A DNA stretch of 64,000 nucleotides from Otis tarda (taxonomy: Eukaryota > Chordata > Aves > Otidiformes > Otididae). How positions within the stretch are numbered: position 1 is the stretch's first letter; every line of letters starts with the position of its first letter. Shown one piece after another: positions 1-11,642 of this stretch. Both the position numbers and the translations under genes were made by a program. Under the pieces are notes generated by a model. It saw only the letters and a program-made list of their open reading frames with translations, had not been told where the DNA came from and made no database searches. The stretch is taken from positions 80,825,001 through 80,889,000 of the forward strand of contig CM048552.1 in the NCBI GenBank assembly GCA_026413225.1, in the 5' to 3' direction.

Positions 1-3000
1 AGTGGCAGACTTGTTACAACATGCTCATTTATTAACACTGGTCATGGTAAGGTGGACTGATGCATTTCTACATTAGTCCTGCAGCAGATACAGAAGTACT
101 TCCTTTCTCTCATCAATTCTTTTAAAAATTAAGAGTTCTAGGAACCAAACACTAAAGTTAAAACACAAAGCCCTTAATCCAAGTCAATCTACAACAAGAA
201 CATGGGAAACACCTGGCAGAACTACAGTCCCTTCATATCATTCACATTAGGGTGCTGAGGCTACCTAGAGAAGTGCTCTTAGCAAAGGCTGGCTACACAG
301 CAGTCGCAAACAAAGCTACCTGGAACACATTTGCTAGCGTGCTTAATCAAAACAGGGGATCTCTTGCAGTCAGATATAAAGCATAGAAGAAACCAGCTAG
401 CAAACAGTACCTCCTTTCTCTTCTGCATGCCCTTCTACTCATTTTTGCTGCTCCCTCAGCTCCATCCAGCAGACTCCCTGGCTAGATGCTGGGAGAGAAG
501 CTGCTGCCTGACTCTGCCCCCAGTTTATCAAGTCCCACCCTGAGCAAGGGAGGCTTAGGGAGGGTCCCTCCCTTTTATCTGCCTTATATGGCTGCCCTTG
601 GAAAAGGCAGAGAAAGAGCTGGGGAACAGTTTTGACGATTTCAGAGAAGAGTTACTTCTGCATTTTCCTGTTGTCAAAACCACCAATCACAAACAACAAC
701 TTAATTTTGCTGAGGATCATCCTTCTTTCCTTCCCAGTCCTTTTCTTATCTGCAAGCACTTAATTGCAATGGTTTAAAAGTGGCATTTCCTTACTGTGAA
801 TCTTTTAAAAAAATGAATTAGGTGTTGCTTATAGCTAGCTGGAGGCTCTGCAGCAGGCTTTCATACTGAGTAAGTCTAAACAGGCAGCTTCAGTTGCTTG
901 GTTTTTTTTCCATCAAAGTTTTGGCAAAACCAAAAGCAGCACTTCATTACGTTACATTAAGTAATGGAAAATATGAGGTCTCTATTGTTGTTACCTTTCT
1001 GAACAGCTCATTTTTTAATTAATTTTGGAGGAAAAGTATCCCAAACATAACCATTTGAACATCAAACTCCTCATTTTATTGTTGAACTTTATAATCAGGA
1101 AGGAGAAAGTGAATACTGCTATTTGTCTCTTTTTCTCCCTTTTGTAATAGAAAACAGACCATTGTCCAAAACACTAGTATTCTGAACATGAGTTGCTTCC
1201 TGGTTTTCCATAATCATGTGGCTGAGAATGAAACAGAGGTAACCATTTCATGGTTTGTCCAGGCAGTGGGGGAATGTTGCCATTGTACATGGCCTTCAAC
1301 TTTTATTGTAATTGTTCATGGGGCTGAGACCTCTCATTCCTTGGAATGATTATCCCAGAAAGTCACTTTCTTAGTTTCACAGTTATATTTTCATACCATT
1401 GAAAAAAAAAAGTTCTTAGTTCCTTTCTTCTTCTGATAAATATAATCTGATCAGTCTTACTTATCTAAAAATCTTCCCCTCCAGAACATTGTCCTTGGAC
1501 ACCCTGTGACTCTCAGTTTACACCATGCACAGCATTGAATACAGCATTCCAGACAGTACTGTAGGTGAGCCATTGAGGAGGACTAATACCTAATTGGAGC
1601 CATAGAAATCTTTCTCCAGGTTGTTACTCATGCTTCTTCCTTGAAATGCTTTCTGCATCAATTAATACCTTCTCTGCTGTATTAACTTTTCCAGATGGCA
1701 ATTTCCTGAATGAAAAAATTACTGTCTGTTCTCACCTCTGACCTCTCCAGGATATAATTATTCAAGCTCTAAATAACTAGCTGAGGTATCTAGGAAAAAA
1801 AAAAAAAAGCATTAAAAAAAAAGTTAACAGTCATTATCTTGGATATTTTAAGGTTTAAAATCTGTTGCCTTTGAGGGAAAAGTAATACCTAGCTTTATTG
1901 CAAACACAGAAATGTAATATAATAGCAGCAGGTCTGAAACCAGGGCAGAAATAGAACCCAGAGCCTATTTCTAACTCTCATTTCTTGATCAAGGAGGACA
2001 TAACAATTTAGTGTTATGATTTTATTAGACTGAACTGTGGAAGACATTAAATCATTCCTTCACCTTCTTCCTTCTCCCCTCTCTTCAACCCCCCCATATG
2101 TAGTATATCACATCTTGGGGTCAAACCCTCAAAAGGCAATTAGTCACCTGACTAATTTATTACTTCTGTGAAATGGAAATGCATTATTTCAGGAATGTCT
2201 CACTGTTGAAGTTTTCACTGGTAAAATTATGTATGTATATAACACGCTGCAACTGCATATATACAACAGTGTGTCTTTTATGGCTGGGCTCACTTCTCAT
2301 CTCATGTTTAATCTTGATGTGCCTGATGCAGCCCACATGCTCAGAGCATATCTATCCCACACTGACAGCACTGTATTTAGCACTAGGCACAGCCAAGAGG
2401 CCAGGATGGGGAGGCACAGGGAAATGCCTGGTTTTGAGATGCAGATTTGAACCCCTTTTTGACAAGGAGACACTTCTCAGACTACCCTAAACACAAGACT
2501 AAATCCATTTTTCATTGATATCACCATCACTGCCTCCTCTGGGTGTTGTATTTTAGAAGAAAAAAAAAGTTAATCAGTCATGTAAGAAACATAAAGAAGT
2601 GGAATATGGAACCCAAATGCTAGAAATGATTTTGAATGGTAAATAATAGATGGGACTTGAGAAACATTCCCACGCTCCTCTGTTTATTTCAAATTCCATT
2701 CTCGGGGCCTAAGCTTTCTCATACAGTGCTCTTAAACATCTGCTTTGGGTTTCTGACTTCCACTTCCAGAAGCAGGTGGCTAAAAGTTAGATATTGCTGT
2801 GTGCCATTTACCATTCTGGTTTAGCTATAGAATCTTTTTTTAGCAATCATGTTGGGGCACAAATTCACCTTACTGTGTCGTTTGAATTGGCTGTGCCCAG
2901 GATGCCTATAAGAAGCAAAATGCCAATCCTTGCTTTCTGCTTGAGTTTACCAGTCTGGTGAGTCAACAGTCTTATAATGGACTGTAAAACAAAGCTTACT

Positions 3001-5935
3001 GTGGGTAATTAGAAATCTTGGAATGGGATGTAGGCTTGAGCCCCACATGCACATAACAGCACTCCCTGCAGTTTTCATTTCTGAACTGCAGACTGAAAAT
3101 GGAATAATACCTTTCTTGCAAATATGTTAGGTAGTTCACTTGTCTATAGAGAATTTTGCAATCCATGTGCACCGGGGATACCATTCTTCTTCTTTGCAAG
3201 GACCTGCTAAGATAAATTAAGACTATTACAACTTGTATTGGAAGGATGGCACACAAAAAACAGCAGATTGTGATACTGGGCTTCCATTCACTCCCAAAAG
3301 CTTGTCAAGTAAAATATATTATCATATTTTATTACATGGGGGAAGAGCTGAAATGCTAAATTGCCTTTTATGCATGTTATCACTACTTCATTATTTTAGT
3401 ATCGATATAGATAGTCTACAAGGCTGACTGCTTGACCCAGAGAAGTATCTAACAATTCTGTAAATCTCTCATTTACATGATGGAATTGCTGTAAGAAATT
3501 AAGACTGATTACCTCAGTTATGCAGATTTTTTTTCTCTCTCTGTTCAAACTGAAAATAAAATGTGTTACTGGACAGAAAATGCAAGTTCTTCAAGGAATG
3601 CCTGAAATTAGTAATAGCTGTGACATGTAGAATATGCCAAACTATCTTACAAACTAAGATAGATCTTGTAATTTAAAACATAATTTTTATGCTGGCTCTA
3701 ATTAAACAAATTTTATCCGCCTGGTGGAAATATTGATTAATTAATTAATTCACATAATCATTATAGAAGGAACTAGTAGCAACCTCCTGATCAGTTTGTC
3801 TGTCCCCACCAAACCCATCCTTTTCATTTTTGGAAACTTCATCAAAATTGCATGCATACGGACTGAAATTTTATTTTGGAAGTCTCTGTCTAATTCTGGT
3901 TTTGACTGTTAGGTTAAAAAGCTGTTCAGCAACCTTTGACCATCAGGACAGGAAAAATAGCTAGCTGTTTTAAAATAAAAACCACTGACAACAGACATAC
4001 AGCAATGTCAAACTGAAACCAATGATGTGATATGTCTCCTTGTGCTTATTCTTTTTCATTCATCTTTTCTGTTACCCCAGCCATCCACTCTATTCAGGCA
4101 AGCTCTGCTGTTTTGTGCAATGAAAAGGGAAGAAGTGCTGGTCGCAGTGGCAGGTACAGTAATACTATTAAACATTCCATGCTAAAGCACTGGGCAACGT
4201 GGCGAAGGTGCAACCCAAAGGAAAGGGCAAGAAGAACATGAATGTCAAGTATCCGTTGACAAAAAGAGTGCCTTCATTTGAAGGATGCAGTTTTCAGTCT
4301 GGAAGTAGTAAGAGCACTGTACATACCCAACGGTATTCCCCACGACTGCAGCTTCTGTGGCTGTCCTCAGCCTATGGGAATGACCAGAACGGGAAAGCGC
4401 AACGGCTTGCACATTGAATGCGCACGTCGTGCTCCCGTCCAGAGCGCGCTCAGCGGCGCGCACGGGGTTCAGCACCCTGGAGAGTGCACAGAGATCCCGC
4501 CCCGCCAGCCCCCGGCCCCCGGCCGCCCTGAAGAGGACACAGAACCACAGCACTCAACCTTCATCGCGTCAAAAGCTCCCACAGAAACATGCCACCCACT
4601 TGACCTGCAGAAGAGCTCCCCAATCACGCTCCCCCCCACGCCCCCCCCAACAAGCAAGGTGCACATGTGAGGTTTTCTTCAGTTAGTCCCGGTAAAAGAA
4701 GGGAATTCCTGTTTTCAAAATGGTTCTTCAGATTAGGTTGCTTGGGAAACTGGGCCAGCATTTGGACTAACACTTCTGAGCTCCAGTCTTTATTTCTATG
4801 TACTCTCAAATCAGTGATTTACATCATTAAACAGCTATGGGGTAGTGTGTCCTTATACAAGGTGAGCGCATCTGTGGGATGTTGAATGTCACTACAGGAA
4901 GCGTCTCTGATGCAAAGAAATGTGGATGTGAATGGGGTACCAAGACAGCACAGGTAGCAGCACTGTGAGTAAAGGAGAACAGTGCTCCCAAATGCTGACC
5001 CTGTGAAATGCTTAAATATTTTGTGTGATTCATTATTTCAAAATATGGCACCATTTATGAATACTAAAATCTGAAATGGAAATTCTGAAAACTTGTTCTT
5101 TAAATACGTGCTGTCTGGTTGTCATGCAGGGCTATGTGTGAAATCATCACTGTGTCAGAGAGGTCAGGCAGAAGACGGACATGAGTCATTCCGACCAGGG
5201 GAAACTCCCCCATCTCTTCAGGCAGTATCAGACAGTCTGCCTCCTGCCCCCCACAATAAGCCACAACAGGCAACTGCCTGTTCCAGTTAGCTTTCAATCA
5301 AATTTAGCAACCATAAATCCATTCAAAGGCCAGCTAGGGCACCTATGATAGCAGTGCACAATGCCTTATAATGTTTCTGTCCAGGAAGAACAGATACAAA
5401 GAGTGAAGCTTTTCGCTCACCAAGATGAAACCCAGGAACAAAATGTCACCTCTCTCCCTTTGGAGTAGTATTGTGAACAACTTGTCTTTTAAGGGAACAT
5501 TTCCAAAGTACACCTAAAAACTTTAGAGGTCATTGGTCATCAACAGCAGATAAATCTTCACATTATGAAGATATTAGAAGAGTGAACGCCTCCTAAAATT
5601 ACCTATCTTACCTCTTTATCTTGCTAAATTTATAATTGCTGTATGGTTCAGGATGAGCAGAAATAAGCAACAGAAAGAATTATTTTTATTCATTGTTAAC
5701 TCTTTGCTTTTGTGCAATTTCTCGTGCATTTCACCAGTTCAGTAAGACATCTGTTTCTAAGTGAACACTGTCCTTATTTCACAAAAGACCTCAGTTATTA
5801 ATTCCCTTAAAGACCTTAGATATTAATTACCCTTAGAGTAGCAAATTATTTCTAGGCAAGATTTCATAGTCCTTATACTTGAAAGAAGAATAGGGACTGG
5901 GGGTTATGGTCTGTTCATCACATCTCACTTTGTGC
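1..5935. other. Intergenic, AT-rich, no recognised gene
   Basis: Only short random open frames, poly-A/T runs and TTAA-rich strings. No splice-consistent conserved peptide was found on either strand. The exception is the CpG-rich patch listed at 4385-4645. Confidence 0.6.
4385..4645. other. Isolated CpG-rich patch of unknown nature
   Basis: About 250 nt with dense CpG (GCGCGC, GGCGCGCAC, CCCCGCC, CCGGCCGCC) inside otherwise CpG-poor sequence, followed by a C-rich run at 4627-4648. Overlapping short frames are open on both strands (up to 130 codons), as expected of GC-rich sequence, but none gives a recognised protein. It could be a promoter of an unannotated non-coding transcript, a 5' exon, or a GC-rich repeat relic. 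Confidence 0.45.
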
Positions 5936-6612
5936 CACTCCTTCCTCCTCAGGTGAAGAACTCCTCACATTCTTCCCCTGCTCCAGCTTAGGGTCCCTCC
6001 CACGGGCTGCAGTCCTTCATGAACTGCTCCAGCATGGGGTCCTTTTCCATGGAGTGCAGTCCCTCAGGAACCGGCTGCCCCCACATGGGGTCCTCCATGG
6101 GCTGCAGGAGGACAGCCAGCCTCACCATGGCCTGCACCACGGGCTGCAGGGGAGTCTTGCCAGGTTCAATTTTACTCCTCCCCTCCTTCTTCACTGACCT
6201 CGGCATCTGCAGCTGTTCCTCTCACAAGAAATTCTTCACAACTAGCTCAGGCAGACACCTCTCAGGTTCTCTTCATATCTTCTCTCTTCTCTTCTCTTCT
6301 CTTCTCTCAGCCAGGCCTAGTTGGGCCCAGGCTGCTGCCCTGCAGGAGGCCAGAAGGTGAGGCCTGCAAGGCCCACAAGGCTCACGCCTCTCCCTCTCTT
6401 GTTTCTTCACTTCTTTTTTCCTTTTTTTTTTCTTCCCCTTCTTAAATACATTATCACAGAGGTGTTATCACTGTCGCCAATGAGCTTGGCCCTGGCCAGC
6501 AGCAGGTCTGCCCTAGGCCCAGCAGACTCCATAGGACAAAGGGGAAACTTCCAGCAGCTTCTCAGAGAAGCTGCCACTATAGTCCCCGCTGCTGAACAAA
6601 ACCAGCACACGA
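5936..6612 (-). mobile_element. Avian endogenous retrovirus LTR fragment (ERVL-type candidate), minus orientation
   Basis: The segment carries the GGGCTGCAG / CTCCAGCATGGGG modular pattern and the CTTCTTAAATACATTATCAC block (a TATTTAAG promoter box on the minus strand) that I recognise from a common neoavian solo LTR. It has a CT-rich stretch in the middle. It is an old, broken solo fragment with no coding parts. Family assignment is from memory and approximate. Confidence 0.55.
6281..6308 (+). repeat. (CTTCT)n simple repeat
   Basis: About five TCTTC units within the CT-rich middle of the surrounding LTR fragment. Confidence 0.85.
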
Positions 6613-9600
6613 AGGAGTATGTTTTCCTGTGTAGGAAAGAACTGTGAAAAGTATTCAGTTCCATGTCTTTTGCACCATAGTTCAGCCAAGTTTCAAGTGC
6701 ACTGATTTCCATTAGACAGATGCTGTGCCAATGCTGTTATGGGCTGTATGTGCTATGGAAGCATACGTCACTCTCACCTGCACAGAGTACCGATCTGTTT
6801 GGTTAACAGTCATATGGCAAAGACAATGTTGGGCCCGGCAAAACAAGATCTCATATTCAAGAGTTTGAGAGATCTATAGCAGAAAGGAAATAACTCTGGG
6901 ATGTCACGGCTTCAGGCACCATTGTTCTTGACCTCACTGGGCATAGCAATAATCATGCACATTTAATGAAACAAATGTGACAAAGTATGCAACCTTGCTA
7001 ATTATCCCGACATTTCAGTAGGCTTTTGGAAAGAAGGGCATTGTTAAATTGAAATATTGAGAATAAGGAAAAGTTTATATCAGAATAGTGCATTTTCTAA
7101 CTTGGCATTACATGCTGATTAAGAAAATTTTGTTTATTGAATGTCAGCATCATATGGTCCTAATCCTGTTTGACATTTTAGGCACTATTGTAAATCAAGC
7201 AATCATTATAATGCATTCCATGAGAGTTATTTTTCACAATCCTGAAGCCAAATTCTGCTGTTCTCATGTCATTATACCTGAAAATAAAGAACAGCTTGGT
7301 GCGCAGTTTAAGGTGTGCTTAAAGGTGTCTTTCAGTTTCTAAGGTGTGCTTAAGGTGTGCTTAAGGTGTCTTTCAGTTTAGGGCTCTTTACTAGGTCAGC
7401 AGAATTCTTAAACTAATTATAACCATAGTATACCTTCATAGAAACCCATAGTACTTTTAATACCTGGATAAATAAGAATAAAAATGCTAAATAAATTGTA
7501 TGAACTAAAATAAATTGCTACCACATAGGCCGAAGTATTTGTTGATATGCTTATGTTGCATAAAAGAAGGCAAAATTACTGCCTGAAATATCGTTCCTAT
7601 TCTAATTGATGAAGAGGTATCAGATAGCAGTCATGGAGAGCCTTCAAATAATAAGAGACAATATAAATTCTTGTACAGTGAACCTCAACTGTTACTTGAT
7701 TCCTATCTTCAATTATATTAAGTGTCCTAGCATTGTTTTATTGGGTTTGTTTAAATTATTAGTGATGCATTGGAGGAGAAGGATACTGTTATTGGTACTG
7801 AGGTTGTAACAGAATATCATTAAAAATAGATGGTTATTACAAGTATATTTGAAAAGATTGATCAAAATATAACTATTGCTTCAGGAAAGACTTTTTACAT
7901 AGGAGCTATGTATTATATCTGAAGAAAGAGTTTGGAAAGATGACAATGATCCTTCAAGGATAAGTACAGTTGTACATTTTTACATTTACGTATGAGTTTT
8001 AAAAGTCAGTTAAGACATTCTGTTAATGTTAGTCAAAGACTTGCACAAAGCTTGTCTCTGTAGGCTCTTTTATACAACCTCTAATTGATTCTCAAGTTGA
8101 TATTAAAGAGAAATAAACTACACCTGAAATTCTTAATGTAACAGGTCCATGTTACCTTCTCTTTCTGTACTAGCCTGGAGTCTGAGGCAGTAATTCTTCT
8201 GAAATGATACACTTCATTCCCCAAAAGGAGAATATACTTTGCAAGAAATCTCCTATTTCTTACTTCCATCTCCTGTAATTTTTTAAGACAACTGTCTATT
8301 ACTCTCTCCAGTAGTTCTAATTTCTTTAGTGATTCTAGAGTATGTAAGATGCAGTGCACATGTGCAACATGACCAGAAAGTCAGGCTTCAGTATTAATAA
8401 TCTATTCTGCATAGACTGAAGAGCACAATCACAGAGAGGCTGGCCAAATGCCTTCCTACTGTCTTCCAAGCAATCAAATCAACTTTGGTTGACTTAGCTT
8501 TAGTACAGGCAGAAGGGTATACAGCTGCGTGCTAATTACCATGCACGCAGCACTGTGCACTCAGAATGTTAACAAGGGGTGGGATTCGATCATAGAAGCA
8601 GTAACACTAATACAAACAAGTGATAACACATGGTGATGAATCAGCTGAATATGATGAGTTCACCAAAGACACTCCGTATCTGAGGCACTTAAGTCCACTT
8701 TTGTCCACCTTTGGAAATTCATTACTGTGTTTAGTTTGGCTGAGTCAAAGAAATCTAAACAAAGAAATCTGTGATAAGACATAATTTGATCTGTTTAAAA
8801 GTAGCTGTAGAAAAGAGGCTGCCTCAACAATAAGTATTCTGAAGGAGGTTTAGATTCTTGAGAGCTGGTTAAAAAACCCTTCTGAAGTAGAAAACTGGGT
8901 GTTCACTTTCTTGAGTAAAATCTAACACAAGCAGCAGTGTGTTGAATATAGACTATTCTACTGAAAGCTGACATTTAAACAATAATTGCAACTAACTGAA
9001 TTCTTTTTAGGAAGAGCATGAAAAATTTGAAGAGAACTTTAAAATACATTAATAACTTTTGATACTGCAACCCAACACGTGCAAGTGACCCATGCTGAAG
9101 TCATGAAACAGGAACTCCTAGCTAACACATAAAACCTGCAGTTGGATCTTGTTCTGTTACCGGCATTACATGCTTTCAACAACAAAAGATCTCTTCTTAT
9201 GTTACCCTTGTGTGGAAAAGAAGATAAAATTCAGAGTGCCTTCTAAGTAAGAATGTTCTAGTGAGAATATAAAGCTGGACTTCAGAAGGTCAATAAGGCT
9301 GCCCAGGGCATTGCTTAGTATTTGTAAAATTCGCTAACTATATTAAGCACTAATGTAAACCAAAGATTTATCAAACTTCACACATTAACACCATTCTGCA
9401 TTTTGTCTTCATGTGCATAAACTGACTTGCAAGGTTTCTGTCATGAGGATATAGATAGGAGCTTAGACGTGCATAAACACAGTGTTTCTCTCAACCTTGA
9501 CAATGATACATAACTGTGAAGCCAACAGGGTGTGCCTAACAAATATTCTGAAAATGAAGATGCAATAACATTATTTTGTAAAAATTGAAAAAGCAGTTAT

Positions 9601-9655
9601 TATTTATGAGGGAGATTTCTGAACATGATGTTCAGTGCAATTTTATATATCCCAT
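6613..9655. other. Intergenic AT-rich stretch
   Basis: No gene or recognised transposon. Apart from the small tandem repeat at 7310-7380, it contains only short unsupported open frames. Confidence 0.6.
7310..7380 (+). repeat. Short tandem repeat with 11-nt core
   Basis: AAGGTGTGCTT and its variant AAGGTGTCTTTCAGTTT recur. The first composite unit is at 7310-7338 and the second, with one extra 11-mer, at 7341-7380. Near-identity of the copies implies recent duplication. Confidence 0.85.
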
Positions 9656-9842
9656 TGTCCTGGTTCTGGCTAGAATAGAGTTAATTTTCACCTGAGCTGG
9701 GAGAGGAACTGGAGCTGGTGGCCCCTATGGCTGGGGGACACAGCTGGGATAGTTTACTAATTAGCCAACAGCTGGGATAAGCTTACCCAAATTAGCCAAC
9801 AGGCTATTCCACACCATGTAACATCATGCTCAGTATGTAAGT
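9656..9842 (+). mobile_element. Avian endogenous retrovirus LTR 5' fragment, plus orientation
   Basis: Starts TGTCCTGGTTCTGGCTAGAA and continues through AGAGTTAATTTTC to ACATCATGCTCAGTATGTAA, the upstream and promoter-box part of a very common bird ERV LTR. It is cut off where CR1 sequence begins. An old solo fragment with no coding parts. Confidence 0.6.
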
Positions 9843-10744
9843 TTGCCAGTGACACCAAGCTGTGTGGTGTGGTGTGGTTGACATGACAGGGAAGGGGAGG
9901 GATGCTATCCAGAGTGACCTTGACAGACTGGAGAGGTGGGCCCTCTAGCAAACCTGATGAAGTTCAACAAGGCCAAGTGTAAGGTCCCGCACCTGGACTG
10001 GGAAAACCCCCGGTATCAATGCAGGGGGATTAAGGGATTGGGAGCAGCCCTGCTGAGAAGAACTCAGGGGTATTGGTGGATGAAAAGCTAGACATGAGCT
10101 GACAATGTGGGTTCATAATACAGAAGGCCAATCGTATTCTGGGCTGCATCAAAAGTAACATGGCCAGCAGATCAAGGGAGGTGATTCTGCCCCTCTACTC
10201 CACTCTGGTGAGACCCCCAGCTGGCACACTGTGTCCAGCTCTGGAGCCCTCAGCACAGAAAAGATCTGTTGGAGCAAATCCGGAGGAGGGCCAAAAAAAA
10301 AATCAGAGGGATGGAGCATCTCTCCTACCTCCTAAAAGCCTGAGAGAGTTGGGGTTGTTCAGCCTGGAGAAGAGAAGGCTCTGGGGAGACCTTATTGTGA
10401 CCTTTCAATATATAAAGGGGGCTTGTAAGAAAGATGAGAACAAACTTTTCAGCAGGGCCTGTTGTGATAGGACGAGGGGTAATGGTTTTAAAATAGAAGG
10501 AAGTAGGTTCAGACTGGAAAGAGTGAAAAAAATTTTTATGATGAAGGTGGTGAAACACTGGTACAGGTTGCCCAGAGAGGTGGTAGATGCCCCATCCCTG
10601 GAAACATCCCAAGCCAGGTTTGACAAGGCTCTGAGCAACCTGATCTGGTTGAAGATGTCCCTGCTCCTTGCATCATCATAATAGATGACCTTTAAAGGTC
10701 CCTTCCAACCCAATGGAAGGGACCCATATGGTTCTATGATTCAT
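9843..10744 (+). mobile_element. CR1 LINE fragment (3' part of ORF2 and tail)
   Basis: Begins inside the reverse transcriptase region (peptide FASDTKL, corresponding to FADDTKL) and runs to the typical 3' end (GGTCCCTTCCAACCC ... GGTTCTATGATTC). The part at 10160-10681 keeps a 173-codon frame ([28 protein letters not shown]). It has frameshifts and small indels relative to an active CR1. The 5' edge abuts an LTR fragment. Confidence 0.9.
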
Positions 10745-11199
10745 TAAGAGTGCATTCTGACCAACAATTGTGTTAAAGTGGATGAAGTCATTGTGAGATG
10801 CTACATTAATAATGACAGTGTAAAATCTATTACAGGTATGTTGCAATTTGAAACAAAGAGATTAAAGCCAGGAACTCTTGAAGGTGGCCAGGGATGCAAG
10901 TTTATTGCTACAAAAAAAAAAAAAAAAAACAACTGTAACATCTGCACCTAAGAAATTCTGAGAAACAGAAAAAAAGCTGAAATTTAAGAAAAGCAGTACT
11001 GCCTAGTTCAGATTTACACGACACACACATGACAGCATGATCGTTTTGTTTCCATATGGCAGAGCTGAACCTATTTGCATTTTGCTGAAGAATTCCATGA
11101 AGCTTTGCTTACAGGGGTCACTGATAGAGTCTGTCCCTGTTTTCAGGATACAAAAAGCACGTGGGGACTCAGAAGTTTTATGAAGGTGACTTAGGTAAA
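10745..11199. other. MRPS35 upstream flank
   Basis: AT-rich, with an A18 run at 10912-10929, grading into the CpG island. No gene seen. Confidence 0.6.
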
Positions 11200-11486
11200 A
11201 AGCCACCGGCAGGAATCCCCGGCTCACCCCTCTGGCTCGGGCCCAAGGCCCGCGAAGGACTGACTCCGTTCCCCACTGCTCCCGCCCAGGAGGAACAAGA
11301 TCTCCGCCGGGGTTCTGTGCTTTCTCCTCCGGGCACCTCCCCATGCCGGCCGCGGCCCTCCCCGCTCCCCTCCTCCTTGGGGGCGGGGATATGTTGCGAT
11401 TCGCCTTTTCAACTGTCTTGGCCCGAGCCGGCCCCTGTCCTGCCGAGAGGTGGTTTGGGAGGCGGATTGTGTACTGCAGGTCTTTA

Positions 11487-11497
11487 AGATGGCGCCC
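11487..11497 (+). promoter_or_regulatory. YY1-type motif overlapping the MRPS35 start codon
   Basis: AAGATGGCGCC matches the AAGATGGCGGC-type YY1 consensus except near its end. YY1 sites just downstream of the transcription start, often over the ATG, are known in ribosomal and mitochondrial housekeeping genes. Binding here is inferred. Confidence 0.5.
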
Positions 11498-11642
11498 GCC
11501 GGTGGAGTCGTGCGGGCAGGTGTGGGTGGCTGGGCTGTGCTCTCCCGGAGCTGCGGGAGAGTCGTGGGGGCGCCTCTCTTCGGGGGCGCGACTTATTCCT
11601 CCGTGCCTGCGGCGAACAGCAGGGAAGGACAGCAGAGGGAAG
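11489..11642 (+). CDS. MRPS35: MRPS35 coding exon 1
   Basis: Encodes residues 1-51 plus one base (phase 1 out). The donor reads AAG|GTGAGA. The peptide starts [14 protein letters not shown] and is the variable, presumably cleaved targeting region, so the exon is placed by splice signals, frame and the CpG island rather than by conservation. The frame is open upstream, but no earlier in-frame ATG was seen. Confidence 0.88.

Noticed and set aside
4278-4686. Overlapping open frames (up to 130 codons) on both strands in the CpG-rich patch
   Set aside because: Open because of GC content. They overlap each other in several frames, and no conserved peptide or splice context was recognised.
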